From the NCBI GenBank assembly GCA_046732855.1, contig JBKPNX010000110.1, positions 62,001-126,000 on the forward strand: a DNA stretch of 64,000 nucleotides. The letters are read 5' to 3'. This document shows positions 26,262 through 35,074 of this stretch, in pieces. The notes beneath the pieces are model-generated. The model saw nothing but the letters and a program-made list of their open reading frames with translations. It searched no databases and had not been told where the DNA came from. Origin of the DNA: JBKPNX01 sp046732855. GTDB taxonomy: Bacteria; Pseudomonadota; Alphaproteobacteria; Geminicoccales; Geminicoccaceae. The translations under genes and the position numbers were made by a program. Every line of letters begins with the position of its first letter. The stretch's first letter is position 1.

Positions 26262-27106
26262 AGATGGCGGGGCTCCTCGGCGATGCGGTGGACGTCCGCA
26301 TCGAACACGATGCGCTCCTCCCCCGAGAGGGCGATGAAGCGCTTGCCCTTGGCCCGGCCGATCAGGGTGAGATTCGCCTGGCGCGCGAGCTCGACCCCCC
26401 AAGCGGTGAAGCCCGAGCGCGAGATCAGGATCGGGATGTGCATCTGCACCGTCTTGATCACCATCTCGCTGGTCAGGCGGCCGGTGGTGTAGAAAATCTT
26501 CCCCGAGGGCGCGATGTCGTTCAGGAACATGTAGCCGGCGATCTTGTCGACCGCGTTGTGCCGGCCGACGTCCTCCATGTAGAGCAGCGGCCGGTCCTCC
26601 TCGCACAGCACGCAGCCATGGATCGCGCCGGCCTTGAGGTACAGGCTCGGCGAGGTGTTGATCTTCTTGGTCAGCGCATACAGCCACGACGTCTTGAGGA
26701 TTGCGTCCGCGGGTAGCCGGACCTGCTCGAACTGCTCCATGACGTCGCCGAAGACGGTGCCCTGGGCGCATCCCGAGGTACGTACCTTCTTCTTGAGCTT
26801 CGCTTCGTAGTCGGTGGCGCGCTCGGTACGCACCACGACCACCTCGAGTTCCTCGTCGTAGTCGACGCCGGCGATGACGTCGCCGGCGCGCAGCATGTTC
26901 TGATTGAGCAGATAGCCGACCGCCAAGTAGTCCGGATAATCGCCGATGGTCATCATCGTGACGATTTCCTGATCGTTCAGGAACAGGGTCAGCGGCCGCT
27001 CGTGCACGACCGCGGTCTCGATCGGTCGGCCTTCATGATCGATCCCGCGCACCATTTGCGTGAGGCGCGGATCCTCGGGATCGGGGCGCAGCAGGAATTC
27101 GTCCAT
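26225..27106 (-). CDS. fdhD: Formate dehydrogenase accessory sulfurtransferase
   Basis: A 293-residue FdhD protein that passes sulfur from IscS to the molybdenum cofactor of formate dehydrogenase. Conserved parts are ERPLTLFLNDQEIVTMM, the RTSGCAQG cysteine loop, GAIHGCVLC, MEDVGRHNAVDKI and the SRSGFTAWGVELAR stretch. ATG 27106 (MDEFLLRPD) is taken; an ATG at 27181 would add 25 low-complexity residues. The ribosome site is weak. It is same-strand with mobA, and the intervening island starts exactly at its 3' end, whose last codons are duplicated at 24313-24345. Confidence 0.92.
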   Translation of the reverse strand: MDEFLLRPDPEDPRLTQMVRGIDHEGRPIETAVVHERPLTLFLNDQEIVTMMTIGDYPDYLAVGYLLNQNMLRAGDVIAGVDYDEELEVVVVRTERATDYEAKLKKKVRTSGCAQGTVFGDVMEQFEQVRLPADAILKTSWLYALTKKINTSPSLYLKAGAIHGCVLCEEDRPLLYMEDVGRHNAVDKIAGYMFLNDIAPSGKIFYTTGRLTSEMVIKTVQMHIPILISRSGFTAWGVELARQANLTLIGRAKGKRFIALSGEERIVFDADVHRIAEEPRHLQRKASPEDDAA

Positions 27107-27202
27107 GGTCAAGTAATTTGCGCCCGCGCCGGACGCGGTCAAGCGACTCGGACGGGCGTCGATCCGCCCCGCGCGGCTCACGAAGGACGGACGGCGTCTC
27201 CC

Positions 27203-28762
27203 TCAACCGCCTGAGCGGGCGGCGATCACGTCGAGCGCCTTGAGCAGCTCCTGGACCCTGACCTCGAGAGTCGCGGCGTACTGGTCGAGCTGGTTCAGCA
27301 CCGCGGCCTGCCGCTTTGCGACCGCCTGGTCCAGGCCCTGCCAGCCGGCGATAAGGCGATCACGGGTCTGCCCGAGCTCGTCCCGGGTCGTCGATGCCAA
27401 GGTCGTCAGGTCGGCGAGCTGCGACCGATGCTTCTTGCTCAAGGCGTCAAGCGCCTGGGCGGTGGCCGTCTCGAGCTGCTGCCGCGCCGCCGCCTCGGCT
27501 TGCTTTACGTTATCTTCGCTGCGCTGGGCAGCCTGACCCGCCTTGCCGGCCAGCTCCGACACCACGGCGTCGATCCCCTCCTGCATCGCCTGCTGCACCG
27601 CGCGACCGTCGATCTCGACCGTCTGCGGCTCGCTTCGCGCCTGGCCGGACAGGCGTTCCGCTTCGCCGCTCCCGGACTTGACCTGCGCCAGGCTCTGCTC
27701 GAGCGAGCCCTCCAGGGCCGCGAGCTGGCCGCGCGAGTCGTCGAGCGAGCGCCGCAGGGTGCCGATTTCGGCGGCAAGCTCGCCCATGCTCTTGCGCCGC
27801 GCTTCGAGTTCCTGCGTCAAGGCCTGACGCTGTCCCTGGAGCCGAAGCGCGAGCTCGGGCGCCTGTGCCTCGATGGTCGCAATCTGTTTTTCAACGCGTC
27901 CGATACCCGCCGTGCTGGTCTCGAGACGCTCCGCCAGCCGCTTCGCACCCCGGTCCAGCTCCGGCAGGCGCCCCGCCAGCACGCCGAGGCTGTCGGCGAC
28001 CTGGACCAGCTGGTGCTCGAGGCCGGCGGCGCGCTCACGCAGCGCCTTCAAGGCCTCGCCGAGGTCGCCGTCCTCACCGCGCAGCTGGCGCTCGAGCTCG
28101 GGCTTCGCGCCGGCACCAAGGGCGGTCATGGATTGCAACGCCGCGCTGAGCAGCCGGTTGAACTCGTCGACGTTGGCCCTGAGCTCGGCCTGCACCGCAC
28201 CGAACGTCTGCTGCCGGGCCTCGGCGGATTTGATCTGCCCTTCGAGCGCGGCGCGCTGGGTCGCCGCCTGCTCGATCAGCCGTTGCTGCAGCGCGGTCAG
28301 ATCTGCCTTCATGCGCGAGCTCATGCGCAGCTGGTGATAGTACGTCGCGCCGAGGAGCGCGCCGCACAGCGTGATCACGCCGAAAATCAGGGCGGCGAGC
28401 CAGAACCCGATCCGCGGCTGGCTGCGGCGTGCGGATGGCGGCGGCGCCTGCTCCGAGCGCTCATAGCTACCCGTGCTCTCCTCCCGGATCGCCTGGTCGG
28501 CCAAGCCGATCAGGCGCATGATGTCCGCCTCGAGCTGCGCCATGCGCGTCGAGTCGCGATACGACCCCGGGCCTGCCCGCTCCAGCTCCTGGAGCGCGGC
28601 GACGTCCTGGCGATACTGCACGAGCAGCCGCGATTGCGCCGGGAGCGCCGCGCGCAGGCCGTCTTCGACCGCTGCCAACCAAAGGTTGCGCGGCCAGTCG
28701 CTGCCCCGCTTCACGACCCGCTCGTAAAACCGCTGCCACGTCTCGAGCGTGATCGGGTCCAT
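27203..28762 (-). CDS. Single-span coiled-coil membrane protein
   Basis: A 519-residue protein with a cytosolic helical N-terminus (LETWQRFYERVVKRGSDWPRN), one membrane helix at about 119-141 (IGFWLAALIFGVITLCGALLGA) and a long C-terminal coiled coil of roughly 370 residues rich in Ala, Gln, Leu and Glu. No enzymatic motif is seen. It could be a scaffold or envelope-spanning tether, but I do not recognise a family. GGGAG precedes the ATG. It stands alone, ending 97 bases upstream of the fdhD start. Confidence 0.7.
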   Translation of the reverse strand: MDPITLETWQRFYERVVKRGSDWPRNLWLAAVEDGLRAALPAQSRLLVQYRQDVAALQELERAGPGSYRDSTRMAQLEADIMRLIGLADQAIREESTGSYERSEQAPPPSARRSQPRIGFWLAALIFGVITLCGALLGATYYHQLRMSSRMKADLTALQQRLIEQAATQRAALEGQIKSAEARQQTFGAVQAELRANVDEFNRLLSAALQSMTALGAGAKPELERQLRGEDGDLGEALKALRERAAGLEHQLVQVADSLGVLAGRLPELDRGAKRLAERLETSTAGIGRVEKQIATIEAQAPELALRLQGQRQALTQELEARRKSMGELAAEIGTLRRSLDDSRGQLAALEGSLEQSLAQVKSGSGEAERLSGQARSEPQTVEIDGRAVQQAMQEGIDAVVSELAGKAGQAAQRSEDNVKQAEAAARQQLETATAQALDALSKKHRSQLADLTTLASTTRDELGQTRDRLIAGWQGLDQAVAKRQAAVLNQLDQYAATLEVRVQELLKALDVIAARSGG

Positions 28763-29356
28763 GGCACTCTCCCGCAGGCAGCCGCCGAGCCGGAGGGACG
28801 CTCGCCTGGTCGGCAGGTCGCACGTCGCGCAAAACTTCTACGACAATGCACCTCAATGCCACGGATCCCCTGCGCTGGCAATTTGCCCGCGCCTGCAGCG
28901 AAGCTTGGCGACACCGCTCCACGCCACGACCTCGACCGGCCGCCTCGGTCTTGATGAGGTCCCCGGGCCGTGGCAACCCCGGCTGCACTTAGTCGATCGA
29001 GCGCAGACGAGATGGCCTCCACCCGCCAAGAAGGCGCCGCCCCTGGTTCCTGGCACGCGTCACCCGCGCCCCTGGCTCACATTTTAAGGCTGGTCCTCTG
29101 CGTGCTGCTGCGCGTTCTCGCCTATCTCGCCCACCCGCGAACATCGGCAAAAGGACGCGGCTGCTTATGGCCTCGGCCTTGCAGCTGTCGCTTTCCCTGG
29201 CGCGGTTCGGATCGTCAAGGCTTACCAACACCGCCCATATGCCCTGCCGATCCCAGATTGAGGGCGAGAGTCGCTACGTGGCGACCCTCGTACAGCCGTC
29301 GGCCGAAGATTCCGCGCGCGTGCCGCTACGTGGCTCGGCTGCAGCCTGCAGGCAGT
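28763..29356. other. Intergenic stretch, no gene seen
   Basis: 594 bases between the leftward coiled-coil gene and the leftward lactate permease end. Several open frames exist on both strands but none has recognisable protein character, ribosome site or codon pattern; no repeat or RNA seen. Confidence 0.5.
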
Positions 29357-31059
29357 TCAGCCGTGCTCGGGGGCGGCAGCCGGCGGCGGCGTTGCCGGCA
29401 CGAGGCTGGTGAACGGTGGCACATAAGCCTGCGCCATCACCAGCAACCCGACCAGGACCGCGAGCGCGATGCTGTGGAAGAAGACGTAGCGCAGGATACT
29501 GCCCTCGTGCCCATACCACCGCGTCGCGGTCGAGGCGACGACGATGCTCTGAGCGTCGATCATCTTGCCCATCACGCCGCCCGAGCTGTTGGCTGCGGCC
29601 ATCAGCACCGGGTTCAGCCCGAGCTGCTGGGCGGTGATCCTCTGCAAGCCGCCGAACAGCACGTTCGACGCCGTATCCGAGCCGGTCAGCGCCACACCGA
29701 GCCAGCCGAGCAGCGTGCCGAAGAGCGGGTAGACCCAGCCCGTGCTGGCAAAAGCGAGGCCCATGGTGGCGTCCGTGCCCGAGTAGCGCGTGACATACCC
29801 AAGCGCCAGCATGCAGGCGATCGTAAGGAGCGAATAGCGGACGAGATAGAGCGTGCGGCCGTACATCAGCACGAGCCCGAGCGGCGAATAGCGGAGCACG
29901 AAACCGGCGATGATGGCGGCGATCAGGATGCCGGTGCCCGTGGCCGAGAGGATGTTGAAGTTGTAGATCGCCGCTTCTTTAACCGGAGCGGCTACTACCG
30001 GCGGCATCTTCTCGACGAGATTGTGCAGGCCGGCAACCGGCAGTTTCGCTACCCAGATGCCATCGAGCCAGGCCTTCACCTGCGGGATGCCCCAGATGAA
30101 GACGAGCGCACTGAGGATGACCCAGGGCGTCCAGGCCTTCATCACTGCCTCCCGCGAGTCGAGGTCGGTCGGATGCTCGTGCGCTTCTTCCACCAGGTCC
30201 TGCGAGGACCAGTCGCGGGGCACCTCCGCCATCACCCTGGCTGGATGCCAGACGCGCAAGAGCAGGGTGAGGCAAGCCATCGAGACGATCGCGGCGACGA
30301 CGTCGACGAGCCACGGGCCATGGAAGTTCGAGACCAGGTATTGCGGGATGGCGAAGCTGACGCCGGCTACCAGAACCGCCGGCCAGATCTCGAGCATGCG
30401 GCGGAAGCCCACAAACGCCCAGATCAGCCAGAACGGGACGATCACCGAGAAGAAAGGCAGCTGCCGGCCAATCATGCCGCTGAGCTCGAAGAGGTCGAGC
30501 CCGGTAACCGCGGCGAGCGCGATTACCGGCGTGCCCAGAGCACCGTAAGCCACGGGCGCGGTATTAGCGATCAGCGACAGGCCCGAGGCCGTAAGGGGCG
30601 AAAAGCCCAGTCCGATCAGCATCGCTGCCGTCACCGCAACGGGCGTCCCGAAGCCGGCGGCACCCTCGAAGAATGCGCCGAAACAGAAGGCAATGAACAA
30701 AAGCTGGAGGCGGCGGTCATCGCTGAGGTTGCGGATGCTTCGCCGCAGGACGTCGAACTCGCCCTTTTCTTGGTGAGCTGGTAGAGGAAGATGACGTTGA
30801 GAATGATCCAGCCGATCGGAAACAAGCCGAAGGCGGCGCCATAGACGGCGGACATCGTCGCCATGCCGCTCGGCATGCCGAAGACCAGGATTGCGACCAG
30901 CAGGGCGGCGGCGAGGCCGAGCAGCGCGGCGAGGTGCGCTTTCAATTCGAAGATGCCGATCGCGCCGAGCAAAACGATCACCGGCATTGCGGCCAGAATC
31001 GTCGAGACCAGCGCGCTGCCGGTCGGATTGTACACTTGGCTCCAGATCTGGGGTTCCAT
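29357..31059 (-). pseudogene. lldP: L-lactate permease, frameshifted
   Basis: The product is an LctP-family lactate/glycolate:proton symporter of about 560 residues. The first 100 residues (MEPQIWSQVYNPTGSALV to FLYQLTKK) are in one frame from 31059; the rest (GEFDVL, then FCFGAFFEGAAGFGTPVAV to the end) is in another. Family alignment expects one residue between KK and GEF, where the sequence is a base short next to a run of four A at about 30765-30768. The rest of the gene is intact, with a conserved GSDTASNVLFGGLQ segment. It could be a recent mutation, programmed slippage or a sequencing error. Confidence 0.82.
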
Positions 31060-31178
31060 GAGATCGTTCCCTCTATTCGACCTCCCGGCCTTCGCTTACG
31101 GCGGGTGCTGCTCGGAGAGCCGTCTTACACCGACCGACCTGCCAGCCGTCAGCGCTGCCGGTGCGGCAGACCGCTGGT

Positions 31179-32246
31179 TCAGGGCGTGTGCTGAACGGGC
31201 GGCGGCCTGAGGCCGAGCTCGGCCGCGTAGGCGAACAGCGCGGGCGTGCCGCCGGTGTGCACGAACACGACCGTCTGGCCCGGGGCGATGCGCCCCGTGC
31301 GCGCGTGTTCGATCAGCCCGGCCATCGCCTTGGCGCTGTACACCGGGTCGAGGATGATGCCCTCGGTACCGGCGACCAGGCGCAGCGCCTCCCGGGCGCC
31401 CTCGGTCACGATGCCGTAGCGCTCGCCGATGAACTCGTCGTGGTTCTCGATGTCCGCGGGCGCGATGCGCACGTCCAAATCGAGCCGCGCCGCGGCGGCG
31501 CCAGCGATGCGCGCGATGTCGACCGCGCGTGGCTCGCTCCAGACGATCGGCGCGATGTTGACCAGCCTGGTCCTGCGGCCGAGCGCCCGCAGACCGAGCA
31601 TCATGCCGGCAGGCGTCATGTTGGCGCCGCAGAGATAGAGGCAATCGGGATCGATGCCGGCCTCATCCAGCTGGGCGTCGAGCTCCAGCGCGCCATTGAC
31701 GTAGCCGAGCGCGCCGAGCGTCAGCTTGTCCAGGCCGAACGGCCGCACGACGTACGGCTTGCGCCCGGCGCGCGCCAGCTCCGCGCCTTTTTCCTCGAGC
31801 AGCGGCGTGAGGCACTCCATGCTGTCGAGCTCAACCACGGTGACGTCGGCGCCCATCAGCCGGTCGAGCAGGAGGTTGCCCTGCAGCGCCGGCCCGCGCT
31901 CGCCATGCAGCAGGACGAGGGCCACTTCGAGGCCGAGCTTGCGCGCCGTGCCGGTGATCTGACGGCACCAGTTGGACTGGGTGTACGCGCCGGCGACCAC
32001 GGTGTCCGCGTCCGTCGCGAGAATGTCGGCGAACAGGAACTCCAGCTGGCGCGTCTTGTTGCCGCCGAACGCGAGCCCGGTCAGATCGTCGCGCTTGAGC
32101 CAGACGTCGACCCCGCCGAGCGCTGCGCCAAGACGCGGGCAATGCTCGAGCGGCGTCGGCAGATGGGCAAGGCGCAGGCGCGGCAGCGCGTCGATCCGCG
32201 CCTGCAGCACCGCGCGGCTGAGCTTGGCATCGACGATCGTGGCCAT
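31179..32246 (-). CDS. D-cysteine desulfhydrase/ACC deaminase-family PLP enzyme
   Basis: A 355-residue fold-type II PLP enzyme. LKRDDLTGLAFGGNKTRQLEF carries the PLP lysine (GGNK), and GAYTQSNWCRQ is the substrate loop; VFVHTGGTPALFAY binds the cofactor phosphate end. Members convert D-cysteine to pyruvate, H2S and ammonia, or open ACC. The protein is closer in pattern to DcyD-like enzymes, but the exact substrate is uncertain. ATG 32246 has a GGGAGG about 14 bases upstream. Upstream of the broken lactate permease in the same direction, so the two may once have shared a transcript. Confidence 0.8.
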   Translation of the reverse strand: MATIVDAKLSRAVLQARIDALPRLRLAHLPTPLEHCPRLGAALGGVDVWLKRDDLTGLAFGGNKTRQLEFLFADILATDADTVVAGAYTQSNWCRQITGTARKLGLEVALVLLHGERGPALQGNLLLDRLMGADVTVVELDSMECLTPLLEEKGAELARAGRKPYVVRPFGLDKLTLGALGYVNGALELDAQLDEAGIDPDCLYLCGANMTPAGMMLGLRALGRRTRLVNIAPIVWSEPRAVDIARIAGAAAARLDLDVRIAPADIENHDEFIGERYGIVTEGAREALRLVAGTEGIILDPVYSAKAMAGLIEHARTGRIAPGQTVVFVHTGGTPALFAYAAELGLRPPPVQHTP

Positions 32247-32358
32247 GGCGTCTGCTATGCCTCCCTTCTCAGGCGCGTGCGCGCAGCTTAGGCGAGCGGG
32301 CGGCGTGAGGCCATAGCCGGTCTGGGCAGCGCCGCGCTGCCATGCGACAGTTCGCGCC

Positions 32359-33258
32359 ATGCCCGAGCTGCCCGACGTCACGATTTACCTCGAGGCGCTG
32401 CAAAGACGGATCCAGGAACAACCGCTCGAGCGCGTGCGTCTGGCCAGCCCTTTCCTCCTGCGCACGGTGGACCCGCCGCTCGCCGCGGCGCACGGCCGTC
32501 ATGTCCGCCGTCTGCGCCGCCTCGGCAAGCGCATCGCGCTCGGCCTGGACGGCGACCTCTGGCTCGTCCTGCACCTCATGATCAACGGCCGGCTGCATTG
32601 GAAGGAATCCAACGCCAGGCTCGTCGGCCGCCATGCGCTGGCCGCGTTCGACTTCCCACAGGGCAGCCTCACGCTGACCGAATTCGGCCCGAAGAAGCGG
32701 GCATCGCTCCATCTCGTGCAGGGCGAGGACGCGCTCGCGGCGCACAATCCGGGCGGCGTTGAGCCGCTGGCGATCGACCTCGCCGCATTCCGTGCCGTGC
32801 TCACCCGAGAAAACCATACGCTCAAACGCACCCTGACCGACCCGCGCCTGTTCAGCGGCATCGGCAACGCTTATTCCGACGAGATCCTGCACCGCGCGCG
32901 CCTGTCGCCGCTCGCGATGACCGACAAGCTGACGCCGGAAGAGATCGCGCGGCTGTACGAAGCGACCCGCGAAACACTTGTCGACTGGATCGGGCGGCTG
33001 CGCGCCCGCTATGGGGACGACTTCCCCGAGAAAGTGACCGCCTTTCGTCCGGACATGGCGGTGCACGGCCGCTACCGCCAGCCCTGTCCGGTGTGCGGCA
33101 CCGCCGTCCAGCGCATTCGCTATGCCGACAACGAGACCAACTACTGTCCGCGCTGCCAGACCGGCGGCCAGCTGCTGGCCGATCGCGCCTTCTCCCGCCT
33201 GCTCAGGAAGGACTGGCCGAAGACCATCGACGAGCTCGAGCGCCTCGGCGTGCGGTGA
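32359..33258 (+). CDS. Fpg/Nei-family DNA glycosylase
   Basis: A 299-residue base-excision repair enzyme. The mature N-terminus PELPDV provides catalytic Pro2 and Glu3; the helix-two-turn-helix region reads LTDPRLFSGIGNAYSDEILHRA, and the C-terminal zinc finger has CPVCG and CPRC pairs. The Fpg finger usually ends in GRxTxxCxxCQ; here it reads NETNYCPRCQ, consistent with an Nei/Fpg variant. Substrates are oxidised purines or pyrimidines. The gene is followed at once by the 152-bp tandem repeats. Confidence 0.85.
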   Translation: MPELPDVTIYLEALQRRIQEQPLERVRLASPFLLRTVDPPLAAAHGRHVRRLRRLGKRIALGLDGDLWLVLHLMINGRLHWKESNARLVGRHALAAFDFPQGSLTLTEFGPKKRASLHLVQGEDALAAHNPGGVEPLAIDLAAFRAVLTRENHTLKRTLTDPRLFSGIGNAYSDEILHRARLSPLAMTDKLTPEEIARLYEATRETLVDWIGRLRARYGDDFPEKVTAFRPDMAVHGRYRQPCPVCGTAVQRIRYADNETNYCPRCQTGGQLLADRAFSRLLRKDWPKTIDELERLGVR

Positions 33259-33260
33259 GC

Positions 33261-33859
33261 CCGGCGGCCGATCAGGCGCTGCGCACCGGCAGCTCTCGGA
33301 CGACCGTCTGGTCATCGGCCGGCTTGACCGGGCATCCATCGGCAAGGCAGCGCCTGATCTGGCGAGCGATGCTCGGACAAATCCGGCGCTGCCCGGTCGC
33401 GAGCTGTGGGCGCCGGCGACCGATCAGGCGGTTCGCGCCAGCTCTCGGGCGACCCGTCTGGTCATCGGCCGGCTTGACCGGGCATCCATCGGCAAGGCAG
33501 CGCCTGATCTGGCGAGCGATGCTCGGACCAAATCCGGCGCTGTCCGGTCGCGAGCTGTGGGCGCCGGCGACCGATCAGGCGGTTCGCGCCAGCTGCTCTC
33601 GGGCGAACCGTCTGGTCATCGGCCGGCTTGACCGGGCATCCATCGGCAAGACAGCGTCTGATCTGGCGAGCGGTGCTCGGATTGATTCCGGCCCCGTCCG
33701 GTCGCGAGCTGTGGGCGCCGGCGACCGATCAGGCGATCCGCACCAGCAGCTCTCGGGCGACCCGTCTGGTCATCGGCCGGCTTGACCGGGCATCCATCGG
33801 CAAGACAGCGTCTGATCTGGCGAGCGGTGCTCGGATTAATTCCGGCCCCGTCCGGTCGA
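33261..33859. repeat. Four tandem copies of a ~152-bp repeat containing a REP-like core
   Basis: Copies start at 33261, 33413, 33564 and 33718 (periods 152, 151, 154); the last ends near 33859. Each unit holds ggtcatcggccggcttgacc then gggcatccat, close to the dispersed alphaproteobacterial gtcatgcccgggcttgacccgggcatccat palindrome, and also an opposed pair (CCGATCAGGCG and CGCCTGATC) about 75 bases apart. Copies 1-2 and 3-4 resemble each other most. Open frames cross the array but look non-coding. It starts three bases after the glycosylase stop. Confidence 0.88.
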
Positions 33860-33959
33860 GCATCAGCATGGCCGGCCAGGGGCCAGCGTGTGAGCGGCCC
33901 TGGCAAATGTCGGGCATTAACGAAGGATCAACCCATACCTGCGAACTGTCGCCTTGAAA

Positions 33960-34030
33960 GGTCCATGCGACCGTGGGAGTGCCCGGCCCGATGGGCTTTT
34001 GGCGCGCGGATTCCCACGGTGGCATGGACC
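33960..34030. repeat. 19-bp near-perfect inverted repeat with internal hairpin
   Basis: Arms 33960-33978 and 34012-34030 match at 18 of 19 positions around a 33-base loop. The loop itself contains GCCC...GGGC followed by TTTT. It could be a transcription stop for reads from the repeat array, or the end of a small element. Confidence 0.65.
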
Positions 34031-34063
34031 ATCGAACCAGGGCAGGGGTAGGCGCCTATGGTT
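34009..34063. repeat. Duplicated ssb-downstream segment, distal copy
   Basis: Resembles 34249-34302: both read gat(t)tcccacggt, then accatcg.accagg, then gtaggcgcc.atggtt. Offset is 240 bases. Together with the ssb-tail copy at 34181-34238 this marks a diverged tandem duplication. Confidence 0.65.
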
Positions 34064-34074
34064 AATAGAGCGTT

Positions 34075-34111
34075 AACCGAACACTCTAGAGGCTCAACCG
34101 AACACTCTAGA
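34075..34111. repeat. Two 16-bp direct repeats
   Basis: AACCGAACACTCTAGA occurs at 34075-34090 and exactly again at 34096-34111, 21 bases apart (two helical turns), in an AT-richer spot. Regular spacing could suit a DNA-binding protein; no protein is known. Confidence 0.7.
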
Positions 34112-34143
34112 TACAGTCCGCATGGAATCTCATCCGGTACGTA

Positions 34144-34195
34144 CCGCTTAGATAGAAACGGGTCTCATCCCGCTTAGATTGAAACGGGTCTGGTC
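34144..34195. repeat. 26-bp tandem repeat, two copies
   Basis: Copies 34144-34169 and 34170-34195 are head to tail and differ at 3 of 26 positions. The second copy runs into the decayed ssb-tail copy (from 34181). Confidence 0.7.
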
Positions 34196-34238
34196 GTCCG
34201 GGTCGTCGAAGTCACCGGATTGCCAGACCGGCCGCCGC
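34181..34238 (-). pseudogene. Decayed copy of the ssb 3' end
   Basis: Matches the true ssb tail at 34381-34438 (offset exactly 200) with few substitutions and a missing base that destroys the frame. The acidic-tip codons are still recognisable on the reverse strand (GACTTCGACGACC then GGACGAC). No rest of ssb accompanies it. Confidence 0.75.
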
Positions 34239-34377
34239 GGAGCGCAGGGATTTCCCACGGTCGCACGCACCATCGGACCAGGCAGGGTAGGCGCCGATGG
34301 TTCCTAGAAATCGGACCCTCAGGGTTGCCGTGCGGGCACGACGAGAGAGATTTCAGCCGGTTACGTAAACGCCCGGA

Positions 34378-34875
34378 TCAGAACGGGATCTCGTCGTCCA
34401 GGTCGTCGAAGTCGCCGGACTTGCCAGACCGGCCGCCGCCGCCACCGCCGCGCGCCGGCTCGGTCGCGCCCCGTCCCCAGTCGCCCTCGCGCTCGTCGGG
34501 CACTGCCGTCGCGCCACCCTCGTCGCGCCCGCCGAGCAGCACCAGCTCGCCGCGGAAGCGTTGCAGCACCACCTCGGTGCTGTAGCGCTCCTGGCCCGAC
34601 TGGTCTTGCCATTTGCGCGTCTGCAGCTGGCCCTCGAGATAGACCGAGCGCCCCTTGGCCAGGTACTTCTCCGCGACCTCGCCGAGGCGCTCGTTGAAAA
34701 TCACGACGCGGTGCCATTCGGTGCGCTCGCGGTTCTCGCCGCTCGTGCGGTCGCGCCAGCGCTCCGAGGTGGCGATCGCCAGGTGCACGATCTTGGTGCC
34801 GTCCTGGGTATAGCGCACCTCCGGGTCGCGGCCGAGATTGCCCACCAGAATCACCTTGTTGACGCTTCCGGCCAT
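34378..34875 (-). CDS. ssb: Single-stranded DNA-binding protein
   Basis: A 165-residue SSB that coats single-stranded DNA in replication, recombination and repair. The OB fold starts [22 protein letters not shown] and includes [23 protein letters not shown] and [13 protein letters not shown] Gly-rich linker (about 145-152) leads to the acidic tip DDLDDEIPF, which recruits partner proteins. ATG 34875 follows an AGGAGG site. The 3' end is duplicated in decayed form 200 bases downstream. Confidence 0.95.
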   Translation of the reverse strand: MAGSVNKVILVGNLGRDPEVRYTQDGTKIVHLAIATSERWRDRTSGENRERTEWHRVVIFNERLGEVAEKYLAKGRSVYLEGQLQTRKWQDQSGQERYSTEVVLQRFRGELVLLGGRDEGGATAVPDEREGDWGRGATEPARGGGGGGRSGKSGDFDDLDDEIPF

Positions 34876-35074
34876 GACCTCCTCCGCGGTTCGTGCGCGC
34901 TCGACCTGCACCCTAGCACGCGCTGCCGGGCCACGCACCAGCACGCTGCACGCGCCCCCTCGTGCCGCCGGCAGCCGGGTGATCGGCGCGATTCCCTTCT
35001 GGTCCGCGCGGCTCGCGCCGGCGCAGTCAGGCGCGGCATGCGGCGCTGAACCGAGCGACCGGGCGCCCGCGCCG

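Noticed and set aside
33122..33631. Repeat-spanning open frames with recurring RLVIGRLDRASIGK-like peptides
   Set aside because: They arise from the tandem DNA repeats and a REP-like core; frame changes between copies and no ribosome site is present, so a repeat protein is not supported.
33261..33859. CRISPR array
   Set aside because: Repeats are about 152 bp, directly adjoining and without unique spacers, and no cas genes are near.
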